Shown: positions 31,366-40,137, numbered from the stretch's first letter. The stretch is DNA of 43,980 nt from Bifidobacterium aesculapii (GCF_001417815.1 NZ_BCFK01000010.1:1-43980); one strand, 5' to 3'. The notes: a model not told the origin generated them from the letters alone. A program made the numbers and translations.

Positions 31366-33483
31366 ATGGACAGCGTGAGTGAGAGCCAGCAGGAAAGCCA
31401 GTCGCAGCGTCCGGCGCAACAGCCGGCGCGGCAGTCGCAACAATCGCAGCAACAATCGCAACAGTCCGCGGAAACGGCGCAAGACCATCCGCATCCGACG
31501 CAAGGTCATGCGGACCTGAAGAACGCCAAGGAGCATGGCGCCATCGCCGTCCAGCACTACCACACGCACTCCATTCCGCTGGACATGGAGGACATCGAAC
31601 GCGACTGGGACAAGCCCATCGCGGAAGCGGGTATCGCCGCGAAGGCGAGCGTCATCGTGCGCGTCGGCCTGCTCGACCTGTCCGCCGGCACCGGATCGTT
31701 CCGCGTGCGCGAGATGATGCACCGCATCGCCTACCCGCTCGGCGTGCACGTGCGCGCCGACGTGAACCTCACCGACATCGAAGCCGCCTGCACGGACGGC
31801 AAGAACCGCATCACCGAGGTCATCGACCTGCCGACCACCGGCGTCAACACCGAACGCATCTGGCTGCTCGAGCACTTCGCCGACTGGTTCAGCGTGAACC
31901 TCGGCGAGGAAAGCATGTACCACAGCACGTCCGAAGTGTCATCCGGGCTCATGCAGCACCTCGACGCGAAGGACGCCTCGCAGATGTCCGCCGACCTCTC
32001 CAAGCAGCTGCGTCAGGCGGAAAAAGCGGAGAAAGCGGAGAAAGCACAAGGCAAGGCGGGGCGGGACGCCGTGCTCGACGCGCTCGAGATCGCCAGCCGA
32101 CACACCGATCCCGGCATGCCTACCGCCGCGCAACTGTCCGTGCACGAGACCGACTGGTCGCAGTCCGCCATGACGCAATCCCTCGCAGCCCGCGCCGAAC
32201 AGGAGAAACAGGACGAACAGGAGCGCCGCGAACGTCACCGGCGCGACGGCGAGGACGCCGAAGAGCGCCCGGAGACGGCCGAGGTGATGGGCCCCGATTT
32301 CGAACAATTGCGCGACCGCCTGCGCACGAAGTCCGCGCGCGAGGAGCGCAAGGCCGCCGCCGCGGACGCCGAAGGATTCGTCACCAAGGCCTCCGGCCCG
32401 CGCGTCCGCGCGCACAAGCCCCCGAAAGGCGAATACGCCGAGCATTTCGACCATGTGGGTGCCGCGGCGGCGAAACCCCGCAAGTCCGGCAGCCACGGCA
32501 TCACCGTGCGTCAGGCGCATCACCGCCTCGACATGATCGAACACCGCAAGCCGCTCTACACGCCCGCGTTCGCCGGACTTGCCTCCGCGATCGCGTGCGC
32601 GTCCTTCGTGTTCCTGCTCGGCGGCGGCCCGTACGACATGGTCGGCGCGTTCTTCGGCGCCGGACTCGGCCACTGGCTGCGCCGCCGCCTGTTCAAACAC
32701 CATCTCAACCAGTTCTTCGTCACGTTCGTGTGCGTGGCGGTCGCCGCGCTCGTGTGCACCGGCACGCTGCGCCTCATCGGACTGTACGATCCGGTCGCGT
32801 TGAACCACGACACCGCGTACATCGGCGCGATGCTGTTCGTCATCCCCGGATTCCCGCTCATCACCAGCGGTCTCGACATGGCGAAGATCGACTTCCCCTC
32901 CGGCATCCAACGACTGGCCTACTTCTTCTGCATCGTGCTCATGGCCACGCTCGCCGGCTGGATGGTCGCCTCGATCGTGCATCTCAACCCCACCGGATTC
33001 GAGCCGCTCGGCCTCAACGTGTGGGTGAACGGCGTGCTGCGGTTCCTGTTCGCGTTCCTCGGCGTCTGGGGCTTCTCCGTGATGTTCAACTCGCCGCAGC
33101 GCATGTGCCTGACCGCCGCCATGATCGGCGCCATCACCGACACGCTGCGGTTGGAGATTGTCGACCGCGGCGTGCCCGCCGAAGCCGCCGCGTTCATCGG
33201 CGCGCTCCTCGCCGGCCTGCTCGCCACCGCGTGGCGCTCCTCGGTGCGCAAGGGCTGGCTGCCCCCGCACCTCGGCTACCCGCGCATCTGCCTGACTGTG
33301 CCGTCCATCGTGATCATGGTGCCCGGACTGTACATGTACCAGGCCATGTTCCACCTCGGATCCTTCGACACCCAGACCGCGCTCGACTGGGCGTTCCGCG
33401 CGTTCATGGTGATCATCTGCCTGCCGATCGGTCTCGCGATGGCGCGCGTCCTCACCGACAAATCGTGGCGGTACGACATCTGA
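31366..33483 (+). CDS. ThrE-like threonine/serine exporter family protein
   Basis: 705 residues from the ATG at 31366; an alternative in-frame ATG at 31294 overlaps a leader stop and would add 24 residues. Order: a Gln/Ser-rich tail (about 1-40), the soluble ThrE domain (about 70-190; GIAAKASVIVRVGLLDLSAG, VREMMHRIAYPLGVHV), a long charged, probably disordered insert (about 210-385, many Glu/Arg/Ala), then about ten membrane helices (FAGLASAIACASFVFLLGG to LDWAFRAFMVIICLPIGLAMA). Corynebacterium ThrE, the reference threonine/serine exporter, is much shorter (about 490); the insert explains the difference. The stop codon lies in an 11-bp tandem triplication. The substrate is inferred from family only. 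Confidence 0.8.
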   Translation: MDSVSESQQESQSQRPAQQPARQSQQSQQQSQQSAETAQDHPHPTQGHADLKNAKEHGAIAVQHYHTHSIPLDMEDIERDWDKPIAEAGIAAKASVIVRVGLLDLSAGTGSFRVREMMHRIAYPLGVHVRADVNLTDIEAACTDGKNRITEVIDLPTTGVNTERIWLLEHFADWFSVNLGEESMYHSTSEVSSGLMQHLDAKDASQMSADLSKQLRQAEKAEKAEKAQGKAGRDAVLDALEIASRHTDPGMPTAAQLSVHETDWSQSAMTQSLAARAEQEKQDEQERRERHRRDGEDAEERPETAEVMGPDFEQLRDRLRTKSAREERKAAAADAEGFVTKASGPRVRAHKPPKGEYAEHFDHVGAAAAKPRKSGSHGITVRQAHHRLDMIEHRKPLYTPAFAGLASAIACASFVFLLGGGPYDMVGAFFGAGLGHWLRRRLFKHHLNQFFVTFVCVAVAALVCTGTLRLIGLYDPVALNHDTAYIGAMLFVIPGFPLITSGLDMAKIDFPSGIQRLAYFFCIVLMATLAGWMVASIVHLNPTGFEPLGLNVWVNGVLRFLFAFLGVWGFSVMFNSPQRMCLTAAMIGAITDTLRLEIVDRGVPAEAAAFIGALLAGLLATAWRSSVRKGWLPPHLGYPRICLTVPSIVIMVPGLYMYQAMFHLGSFDTQTALDWAFRAFMVIICLPIGLAMARVLTDKSWRYDI

Positions 33484-33509
33484 CGGTCATCTGACGGGCA
33501 TCTGACGGA
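33477..33509 (+). repeat. 11-bp tandem triplication over the thrE stop
   Basis: CATCTGACGG plus one base occurs three times (33477-33487, 33488-33498, 33499-33509). The first copy supplies the stop codon TGA (33481-33483); because the period is 11, the three TGAs fall in all three frames. Confidence 0.9.
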
Positions 33510-33694
33510 CGCCCGTGGGCGCGTCGCGCACGGCCGGCACGGCGCCGCCACGGCCGGTCGCGCGCGGCCCCGACCGACCAACATCTGAGACGGATTCGCG
33601 AGATTGTCCGCACTCCCGTGGAACGTCGAATGTCTGACATCCCCATGTGATTTGCACGGCATGCCCCGGCATGCACGATTGAAGGCGGTTAGCG

Positions 33695-35332
33695 GTGGCG
33701 AACGATTTCTGGATCCTCCTGGCCATGGTCATCTATTTCGCGGCCATGCTATCCATCGGATTCATCTACTCGAAACGGTCCAACTCCTCGTCCAAGGAGT
33801 ACTTCGCGGGCGGCCGCGGCGTCGGACCGTGGCTCACAGCCCTCTCCGCCGAAGCCTCCGACATGTCCGGCTGGCTGCTCATGGGACTGCCCGGCCTCGC
33901 CTACTTCACCGGCGCCGCCGACCCGCTGTGGACCGCGCTGGGCCTCGCCATCGGCACCTACCTCAACTGGAAGATCGTCGCCCGCCGCCTGCGCCGCTAC
34001 TCGGTCGTCGCCGGCGACGCGATCACCATCCCCGACTTCTTCGCCAAGCGCTTCCACGACAAGTGCGGCGTCATCTCCACGATCGCCGCGCTCATCATCC
34101 TCGTCTTCTTCTGCGTGTACGTCGGCAGCTGCTTCGTGACCGTCGGCAAACTGTTCCACGCGCTCTTCGGTTTCGACTATCACCTGATGATGATCCTCGG
34201 CGCGCTCGTCGTGTTCGTGTACACCATCGTCGGCGGCTACCTGTCCGTCGTGATGACCGACTTCATCCAAGGCGTGCTCATGTTCTTCGCGCTCGCCGTC
34301 GTGTTCATCGGCACCGTCGCCAACGCTGGCGGCATCGGCAACACCGTCGCGTTCCTGCGCTCGATTCCGGGCTTCCTGTCCGGCACGCAGGTCGCCGCGC
34401 CGCAGCTCGACCCGACCTCGGGGCAGCAGCTCGTCGAAGCCGGGCGTGCGGTCTTCGGAACCCCTTCCGACTACGGCATCATCACCATCGTCTCGATGCT
34501 CGCGTGGGGCCTCGGCTACTTCGGCATGCCGCAGGTGCTCGTGCGCTTCCTGTCGATCCGCAGCGTCGAGGAGGTGCGCAAGTCGCGCATCATCGCCACC
34601 GGCTGGTGCGTGCTCTCGCTCGGCAGCGCCGTGTGCATCGGCCTCGTCGGCCGCGCGATGATGCCCACGCACCTGCTTACCGCCACCGACGCCGAGACCA
34701 TCTTCATCGTGCTCGCGCAGACCTTGCTGCCGAGCTTCGTGTGCGGCATCGTCGTCTCCGGCATCTTCGCCGCGTCGATGAGCTCCAGTTCCTCGTACAT
34801 GATCATCGGCGCCTCCGCGATGGGCGAGAACATCTTCCGCGGGCTCTTCCACCGGAAGGCCACCGACCGCCAGGTGATGATCGTCGCGCGCCTGACGCTC
34901 ATCGTCATGTTCCTGTTCGGCATCCTCGTCGCCTACGACCAGAATTCGTCGATCTTCCAAGTCGTCTCCTACGCGTGGGCCGGCCTCGGCGCGTCCTTCG
35001 GCCCGCTCATGCTGTGCGCGCTGTACTGGCGTCGCGCGAACAAGGCAGGTGCCGTCGCCGGCATGATCTCCGGCACCGCCACCGTGCTCGTGTGGCACAA
35101 CCTCATCAAGCCGCTTGGCGGTGTGTTCGCGATCTACGAGCTGCTGCCCGCGTTCCTCATCTCGCTGCTGTGCATCGTCGTGGTCTCGCTGCTCACCCGC
35201 CGGCCGAGCGACGAGATGCTCTACGAATTCGACCATTACATGGACGACCCGCTGCCCGGCACACTGCCCTCCGGCTCCGTCCTCGTCGACGAGCCGATGG
35301 AAGCCATGGAATCCGAGGTGCGCGGCAAGTAG
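33695..35332 (+). CDS. putP: Sodium/proline symporter (PutP-like)
   Basis: SSS-family sodium:solute symporter of 545 residues with about 13 membrane helices. Recognised by GFIYSKRSNSSSKEYFAGGRGVGPWLTALSAEASDMSGWLLMGLPG (helices 1-2, sodium-site residues), FIQGVLMFFALAVV, GYFGMPQVLVRFLSIRS and the later AASMSSSSSYMIIGASA. It would import proline with sodium for osmoprotection or nutrition. It starts with GTG, 6 bases after AAGGCGG. There are 211 bases to the upstream ThrE gene. The C-terminal tail is short and acidic. The substrate is inferred by family similarity. Confidence 0.92.
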   Translation: MANDFWILLAMVIYFAAMLSIGFIYSKRSNSSSKEYFAGGRGVGPWLTALSAEASDMSGWLLMGLPGLAYFTGAADPLWTALGLAIGTYLNWKIVARRLRRYSVVAGDAITIPDFFAKRFHDKCGVISTIAALIILVFFCVYVGSCFVTVGKLFHALFGFDYHLMMILGALVVFVYTIVGGYLSVVMTDFIQGVLMFFALAVVFIGTVANAGGIGNTVAFLRSIPGFLSGTQVAAPQLDPTSGQQLVEAGRAVFGTPSDYGIITIVSMLAWGLGYFGMPQVLVRFLSIRSVEEVRKSRIIATGWCVLSLGSAVCIGLVGRAMMPTHLLTATDAETIFIVLAQTLLPSFVCGIVVSGIFAASMSSSSSYMIIGASAMGENIFRGLFHRKATDRQVMIVARLTLIVMFLFGILVAYDQNSSIFQVVSYAWAGLGASFGPLMLCALYWRRANKAGAVAGMISGTATVLVWHNLIKPLGGVFAIYELLPAFLISLLCIVVVSLLTRRPSDEMLYEFDHYMDDPLPGTLPSGSVLVDEPMEAMESEVRGK

Positions 35333-35371
35333 CCGCGTCGCCCCGGTGGCGCCAGGCTGCGCCAGGCGGCG

Positions 35372-36949
35372 TCAGTACGTGCGTCGCCCTGCGAGGAACG
35401 TCATCGCGACATGCCGCGCCATCGCCCGCATCGCCTCCGGCGTATGCGCCGCATACGGATCGGCGTCGAGCAACGCGAAATCGGCCGCATCGCCCACGCG
35501 CAGCCGGTCGCGGCCGACGGCCGTCGACGCGGCCAACGCGACGCGCACCGGCAGACGCTGCTCCGGCTGGAACGGCTCGCGCGCGGAACTCTCCGTGCCG
35601 AACACCGCCGCCGCAATCGCCATCCACGGGTCAAGCGGCGCAACCGGCGCGTCCGAACCCAACCGCAGACGCGTTCCGGCCGCGTGCAACGCGCCGAACG
35701 CGTACGGCACGCCCGCCGGATGCGCCCAGAACCGGCCGATCACATCGCGATCATCCACCGCATGCTGCGGCTGGACGCTCGCCTCCAGGCCGAGCGCGGC
35801 CAGACGCGGAATATCCTCGCGGCGCAGCATCTGCGCGTGCTCGATGGAGCCATGCGCATGCGTGAGCGCCGCCGCATCGAGCACGATCGCGTTCGCCTCG
35901 TCGCCGATCGCGTGGCAGGCGATGGCGAAACCGTGCTGCGTGGCGAGACGCATATACCGCGCGATTTGGCTCGGCGTGTAGCTGAGCCTGCCGTACGTCG
36001 CCGGGGTGATGCCCGAATACGGTGTCGAACAGTAGGCGGAGCGCGTGTTGAGCGAGCCGTCGGCGATGAGCTTCATCGCGCCGACCGTGCCCAGGCCTCG
36101 GCTGCCGGGCAGAGGCATGCCGGTGCGCCAGCCGGCGCGGACCGCCGCCTCCAACCGTTCCGGGTAGACACCGGCGGCCACGCGCAGCCGGTCGATGCCG
36201 GCGGCGAACCGAGCCGTCCACGTGTCGACGTTCTCCGCCATCTCGTAGTCGCGGATGCCCGTGACGCCCTTGGACGCGGCGTCACGCTCGGCCTCGCGCA
36301 GCAGCCGATTCGTCTCCTCGGCGGCGCCCGGCGCCTTGTCGAACTTCGTGTAGGCGTCGAACCATTCGAGCTCGCCGACGAGCCCGGTGTGCGAGTCCGC
36401 ATACACGCCGAGACGGCGGGCCGCAGCGGAATTCACCCAACCGCAGTGCATGTCCGCGCTGGACAGCGCCACCGGCTGCTCACCGGCCACGGCGTCGATC
36501 GCGGCGAGCGTGGGCTGCGCGTCATCCGCCCACAGGGAGTGGCGGAAGCGCATGCCCACCACGAACGTGTTCGGATCGAGGGTGCCGGCCGCGCGGCGGG
36601 CGTCGAGATGCGCCCGCAGCATCGCCATCGCCTCGGCGGCGGAACGCGCGTCGATGAGGTCGAGGCGGCCGAGGGTTTTCGACCATTGCGTGAAATGCGT
36701 GTGGCAGTCCATGAGGCCGGGGATGACCCACAGGTCGGAGGCGTCGATGGTGTTGGTGCCGGGGTGGGAGGCGTTGGTGTTGTTGGTGGCGGGCTGGGTG
36801 TTGTTGGTGGCGGGCGCGGCGGCTGGTGCGGGGGTCGTCGGCGCGGGGGCCGCCGGCGTGACGGAGGCGATGACCCCGTCACGGACAAGCAGGTCCACAC
36901 GTTCCGACGTGCCGGGAATCCCGGCGTTGGCGATACGTACGGTAGTCAT
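35372..36949 (-). CDS. Metal-dependent amidohydrolase, YtcJ-like
   Basis: 525-residue member of the amidohydrolase superfamily (Amidohydro_3). It has a beta-sandwich start (MTTVRIANAGIPGTSERVDLLVRDGVIASV), the metal motif GLMDCHTHF (His83, His85), later IACHAIGDEANAI and the SDAPVAPLDPW metal Asp region near the end. The natural substrate of YtcJ-like enzymes is mostly unknown. Between the N-terminal sandwich and the metal motif sits a Pro/Ala/Asn/Thr-rich insert (PATNNTQPATNNTNASHPG) encoded by a 21-bp tandem duplication (36776-36815). An alternative start at 36961 (MISGM) is possible; neither has a strong ribosome site. It is convergent with putP. Confidence 0.85.
   Translation of the reverse strand: MTTVRIANAGIPGTSERVDLLVRDGVIASVTPAAPAPTTPAPAAAPATNNTQPATNNTNASHPGTNTIDASDLWVIPGLMDCHTHFTQWSKTLGRLDLIDARSAAEAMAMLRAHLDARRAAGTLDPNTFVVGMRFRHSLWADDAQPTLAAIDAVAGEQPVALSSADMHCGWVNSAAARRLGVYADSHTGLVGELEWFDAYTKFDKAPGAAEETNRLLREAERDAASKGVTGIRDYEMAENVDTWTARFAAGIDRLRVAAGVYPERLEAAVRAGWRTGMPLPGSRGLGTVGAMKLIADGSLNTRSAYCSTPYSGITPATYGRLSYTPSQIARYMRLATQHGFAIACHAIGDEANAIVLDAAALTHAHGSIEHAQMLRREDIPRLAALGLEASVQPQHAVDDRDVIGRFWAHPAGVPYAFGALHAAGTRLRLGSDAPVAPLDPWMAIAAAVFGTESSAREPFQPEQRLPVRVALAASTAVGRDRLRVGDAADFALLDADPYAAHTPEAMRAMARHVAMTFLAGRRTY
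36776..36815. repeat. 21-bp in-frame tandem duplication in amidohydrolase gene
   Basis: A 19-bp identity (36776-36794 and 36797-36815) with a 21-bp period duplicates seven codons and makes the ATNNT repeat. It sits before the HxH metal motif, in a surface-loop position. Confidence 0.85.
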
Positions 36950-37379
36950 ACCGGATATCATGCCACCGCACTGTGCGCGTTCACATGCGTTTTTCGTTCC
37001 ATGGGCACGATTCCTGCCGTCGCGCTGTCTCGGACGTGCCCGATACCGATATGCGGCCCGATGATTCTGCGGGCGGTAGGGGGTGCCCGCGGCTTCTGGT
37101 GTATGCGCACTTGGCTCGGCTCCGGCGTAGTCCGCACTTGAGTCGGGCGTAGGCTGGCCCTCGCGGCACCGGGCAGGGAACCTCAATCCGGTCGGTTGGC
37201 GTACGGCCCCGGGCGGAGCGTCCCAGCACAGGTTCAGCGGTTATCCACGGGATTATCCACAATCAGCGGCCGGAAGGTGAGCCGGTTCCTCAACAATGCG
37301 AATGCCGCATACACTGAAGGGCAAGCCCGGGCATGACGGAGTGCCCGGCGACGATGGATGAACGGCGAAGGGTGGACGT
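36950..37379. other. Intergenic region with DnaA boxes
   Basis: 430 bases between divergent genes. It contains a degenerate direct repeat CGCACTTG...TCGG...GGCGTAG (around 37107 and 37132), the two DnaA boxes at 37241-37261, and a hairpin CCGGGCA/TGCCCGG just before the nuclease gene (about 37328 and 37342). No promoter could be assigned with confidence. Confidence 0.5.
37241..37261 (+). promoter_or_regulatory. Two adjacent DnaA boxes
   Basis: TTATCCACG (37241-37249) and TTATCCACA (37253-37261), same strand, starts 12 bases apart. The second matches the DnaA-box consensus TTATNCACA exactly, the first differs only at the last base. In G+C-rich DNA this pairing is unlikely by chance. They may titrate DnaA or regulate the flanking genes; there is no dnaA gene or A+T-rich unwinding element nearby, so this is not an origin by itself. 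Confidence 0.65.
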
Positions 37380-38387
37380 ATGGGCGAGTCGAAGGCCGTT
37401 GCGGCATTGGCCGAGGTGAAACATCAGCGGATGCGGCAATGCGCCGATCTGCAGAAGCGCAGCACATGGCGCCCTCCGTATGCGCTGACGACGGCATTGG
37501 AGCTCGAAGCCATAGAGATGCCCCGGTTGCCGTACGGTCATACGAGATTGAACCGGCGCATCATGGTCGCAGTGCCTCATGCGAATCGGAAATACCGGGT
37601 CGACGGTGTCGCCGCTGTGGTATGGCCGTTCCCGATGGACACGGTCTGCATCGATCGGCGGTTCGTCTGCGTCGCTCCGGCCTGCACGTGGGCGATGTTC
37701 GCGGCGTACTTGGATCTGGAGGAACTGATCGTGCTCGCGGATTCTATGATGCGACGTGACCGTCGTCTCCGCCGGACGACGGTGGAGGAGCTGATCGCCT
37801 ATCTCGACGGCGCCCGATCCTATGCGCAGGATTCGGCGTTCGAAGCCGGCAGCGGTAGATTGTTCCGAGGCTATGCGAATTGCCGCCGCGCATTGCGGCT
37901 GGCGAGAAGCGGCACCGATTCCTCGATGGAGACGCGAACGCGACTGGTGATGCCGCGGTATGGGTTGGACATGCCGCAGGTGAATTACCCGGTCGTCGTC
38001 AACGGGCGGCGCCTGTATTTGGATCTCGCGTACCCCGAGTTCATGATCTGCATCGAATACGAGGGCTCGCACCATGCGGGGCAGTGGCTCAACGATGTGA
38101 CGAGACGGCAACTGATCGAGGACGCCGGATGGCGGTATGTGCAGGTGACGAAGCTGGACATCGGCGGAGCGGACGAAGAGGAGCGCCTTGCCGGGAGGGT
38201 TGCGAAACATGTGCGGGAAGTAACCGGCAGGGAAGTCATGTTGACGAAGCGCAGGACCATCCGGCAGGTATGCGATGCCCGATCGACGAGGCGCAGACCG
38301 TTGTATGAGCGGATGGGCTTCAGACCGTTGGCGCCGGTCTCGCCCGTCGAGCCCGATTCCGAGGGTGTGGCCTATGAATACGCATAG
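37380..38387 (+). CDS. DUF559-like predicted endonuclease
   Basis: 335 residues. The C-terminal third resembles the DUF559/Vsr-type PD-(D/E)XK nuclease domain: RLYLDLAYPEFMICIEYEGSHHAG with Asp215, Glu226 and Glu228 as candidate metal-binding residues, followed by WLNDVTRRQLIEDAGWRYVQVTKLDI. The N-terminal part has a pattern like that of abortive-infection regulator-type proteins common in actinobacteria (RLPYGHTRLNRRIMVAVP), with no assigned role. No methylase or partner toxin is near, so it is an orphan. Start ATG at 37380 after GAAGGGTGG. Function uncertain; two DnaA boxes lie about 120 bases upstream. Confidence 0.7.
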   Translation: MGESKAVAALAEVKHQRMRQCADLQKRSTWRPPYALTTALELEAIEMPRLPYGHTRLNRRIMVAVPHANRKYRVDGVAAVVWPFPMDTVCIDRRFVCVAPACTWAMFAAYLDLEELIVLADSMMRRDRRLRRTTVEELIAYLDGARSYAQDSAFEAGSGRLFRGYANCRRALRLARSGTDSSMETRTRLVMPRYGLDMPQVNYPVVVNGRRLYLDLAYPEFMICIEYEGSHHAGQWLNDVTRRQLIEDAGWRYVQVTKLDIGGADEEERLAGRVAKHVREVTGREVMLTKRRTIRQVCDARSTRRRPLYERMGFRPLAPVSPVEPDSEGVAYEYA

Positions 38388-38903
38388 CTTGGCCGTACGG
38401 GGTGCGAAGCACATGATGCGTGCGTGGCGTGTATGGCTTGTACGGCGTGTGACGCGTGGGGCGGCCATGTGGTTCGTATGTGTTGGCCTGGTGTGTGCGG
38501 GGGCGGTACAGGGTGTGGCTTGTGTGGCCCGTATCGTTTGTGCGGATGCAAACGGTGCGTATAGCGGGCGAGGGCGAGCTTGCATGTCGCTAACTGCGTT
38601 CGGAGGGGTACATCGTCTCGGCTCCGAACCTCTATGTGGCCTTCGAGGGGTTCCCCTCTGGGGTGAACTTGCCCCTATTGGGCTCATAAACGGCATATTC
38701 CACCGGGATACGACCCGCTCGGCACCCCTTGTAACGCAGATGGGTGTTCACCGGACCTCCGATGTACCCCTTCAAGTTGAGATGGCCCCGAGACGGCCCC
38801 GAGACGGGCTACTGCAACCGGCCTCATGATCAGGGCCGGGATGATGGAACGGGGAACCGGTGCCGGGGGAGCGCCGAAGGCGTTCCGTGCAGCGAACGGA
38901 CAA
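38388..38903. other. Intergenic region with dispersed element
   Basis: Region between the nuclease gene and the trpS terminator. It has T/G-rich sequence at 38400-38560 with repeated GTGTG words, then the second copy of the dispersed element (38592-38772). No gene is supported; the open frames over it are unlike proteins. Confidence 0.6.
38592..38772. repeat. Dispersed intergenic element, copy 2
   Basis: Same length and no gaps against 25696-25876. It has perfect terminal inverted 12-mers AGGGGTACATCG (38604-38615) and CGATGTACCCCT (38760-38771), an inner inverted pair CTGCGTT/AACGCAG (38594-38600, 38733-38739), and the shared 17-mer at 38731-38747. Confidence 0.8.
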
Positions 38904-38956
38904 GGCCCGGTGTCGTGTGCACCCGTCATCAGCGTGGGTGCAGACGACACCGGGCC
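38904..38956 (-). terminator. Terminator hairpin of trpS
   Basis: Perfect 13-bp outer arms GGCCCGGTGTCGT (38904-38916) and ACGACACCGGGCC (38944-38956) with an inner stem TGCACCC/GGGTGCA (38918-38924, 38936-38942). On the minus strand it is followed by TTGTCC. It lies 81 bases after the trpS stop codon. Confidence 0.75.
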
Positions 38957-39013
38957 TTCGGAATCGAAGACCGGCCGAAGAATCGGCGCTGCGGCGGCCC
39001 GCGTTCAGTGTTT

Positions 39014-39046
39014 CAGTACTTCGCTCAGTACTTCGCTCAGTACTTC
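39014..39046 (-). repeat. 12-bp repeats giving three in-frame stops of trpS
   Basis: On the coding (minus) strand the block AAGTACTGAGCG is repeated: AAG TAC TGA GCG AAG TAC TGA GCG AAG TAC TGA. The 12-bp period keeps the frame, so three TGA stops follow one another. The gene ends at the first of them (39037). Confidence 0.9.
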
Positions 39047-40137
39047 ATGCCCATGGCTTCGCGCACCTGGTCGAGGGTCTCCTCGGCGATGGCGTTGGCG
39101 CGCTTGTTGCCGTCGTGCAGCACGTCGCGGATGGCATCCATGTCCTTGGCGAGTTCGGCACGACGCTCGCGATGCGGGGCGAGGAACTCGTTGACCGATT
39201 CGATGACGTACGCCTTGAGCGCGCCGGCACCGGCGGAGCCGATCTCGGCGGCGATCTCCTTCGGATCACGGCCGGTGACGAGGCCGGCGGTGGTGAGCAG
39301 CGCGGAGACCTTAGGACGGTTCACGGGATCGAAGGTGATGGTGCGCTCGGAATCGGTGGGGCTCTTCCTGATGAGCTTCGCGGTCTCCTCGGCCGTGGCG
39401 CCCAGCATGATGGAGTTGCCGTACGACTTGCTCATCTTGCGGCCGTCGAGACCCGGGATCTCCGGGGCGTCCGAGAGGATCGCGGCCGGCTCAGGGAACA
39501 CCGGGTGCTTCTTCGCATAGCGCTCGTTGAAGCGGCGGGCGATGGTGCGCGTGATCTCGATGTGCGGCAGGTTGTCCTTGCCGATCGGCACGACGTTCGC
39601 CTTGCAGAAGAGGATGTCGCACGCCTGATGCACCGGGTAGGTGAGCAGCAGGCCGGTCAGCGCGTGGCCGGAGGCCTCCATCTCGGACTTGACGGTCGGG
39701 TTGCGGTGCAGCTCGGCTTCGGTGACGAGCGAGAGGAACGGCAGCAGCAGCTGGTTCTCGGCGGGCACGGCGGAATGCGCGTAGATCATCGTCTTGTTCG
39801 GGTCGATGCCGGCGGCCATGTAGTCGAGCACGAGGTTGAGGACGTTGTCCTGGATGTGCTCGGTGGTGTCGCGGTCGGTGATGACCTGGTAGTCGGCGAT
39901 GATGATGTTCGAGTGGACGCCCTTGTTCTGCATGGCCACGCGCTCCTTGATGGAGCCGAAGTAGTGGCCGAGGTGCAGACGGCCGGTCGGGCGGTCGCCG
40001 GTGAGCATCGTGAACTTGCCCGGGTCGGCCTCAAGCTTGGCGAGCGTCGCATCGGAGCGTTTCTTCGCCGCCAGGAAGCTTGCGCTCATCTCGTTGCCGG
40101 CCGCGGTGATCTGCGGCTCCTGCGTTTCGTCCGTCAT
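39037..40137 (-). CDS. trpS: Tryptophanyl-tRNA synthetase
   Basis: Class I aminoacyl-tRNA synthetase of 366 residues that charges tRNA-Trp. HIGH-type motif RLHLGHYFGS, KMSKS motif GRKMSKSYGN, and the family landmarks ADYQVITDRD, YPVHQACDILFCKA and PIGKDNLPHIEITR. The start at 40137 (MTDETQE) follows AAGGA; a longer open frame upstream is unlike protein. The gene ends in a triplicated stop and a strong hairpin. It is an essential housekeeping gene, divergent from the DUF3073 gene. Confidence 0.97.
   Translation of the reverse strand: MTDETQEPQITAAGNEMSASFLAAKKRSDATLAKLEADPGKFTMLTGDRPTGRLHLGHYFGSIKERVAMQNKGVHSNIIIADYQVITDRDTTEHIQDNVLNLVLDYMAAGIDPNKTMIYAHSAVPAENQLLLPFLSLVTEAELHRNPTVKSEMEASGHALTGLLLTYPVHQACDILFCKANVVPIGKDNLPHIEITRTIARRFNERYAKKHPVFPEPAAILSDAPEIPGLDGRKMSKSYGNSIMLGATAEETAKLIRKSPTDSERTITFDPVNRPKVSALLTTAGLVTGRDPKEIAAEIGSAGAGALKAYVIESVNEFLAPHRERRAELAKDMDAIRDVLHDGNKRANAIAEETLDQVREAMGMKY

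Noticed and set aside
37201..37379. Replication origin
   Set aside because: Only two DnaA boxes, no A+T-rich unwinding region and no dnaA or dnaN gene nearby.
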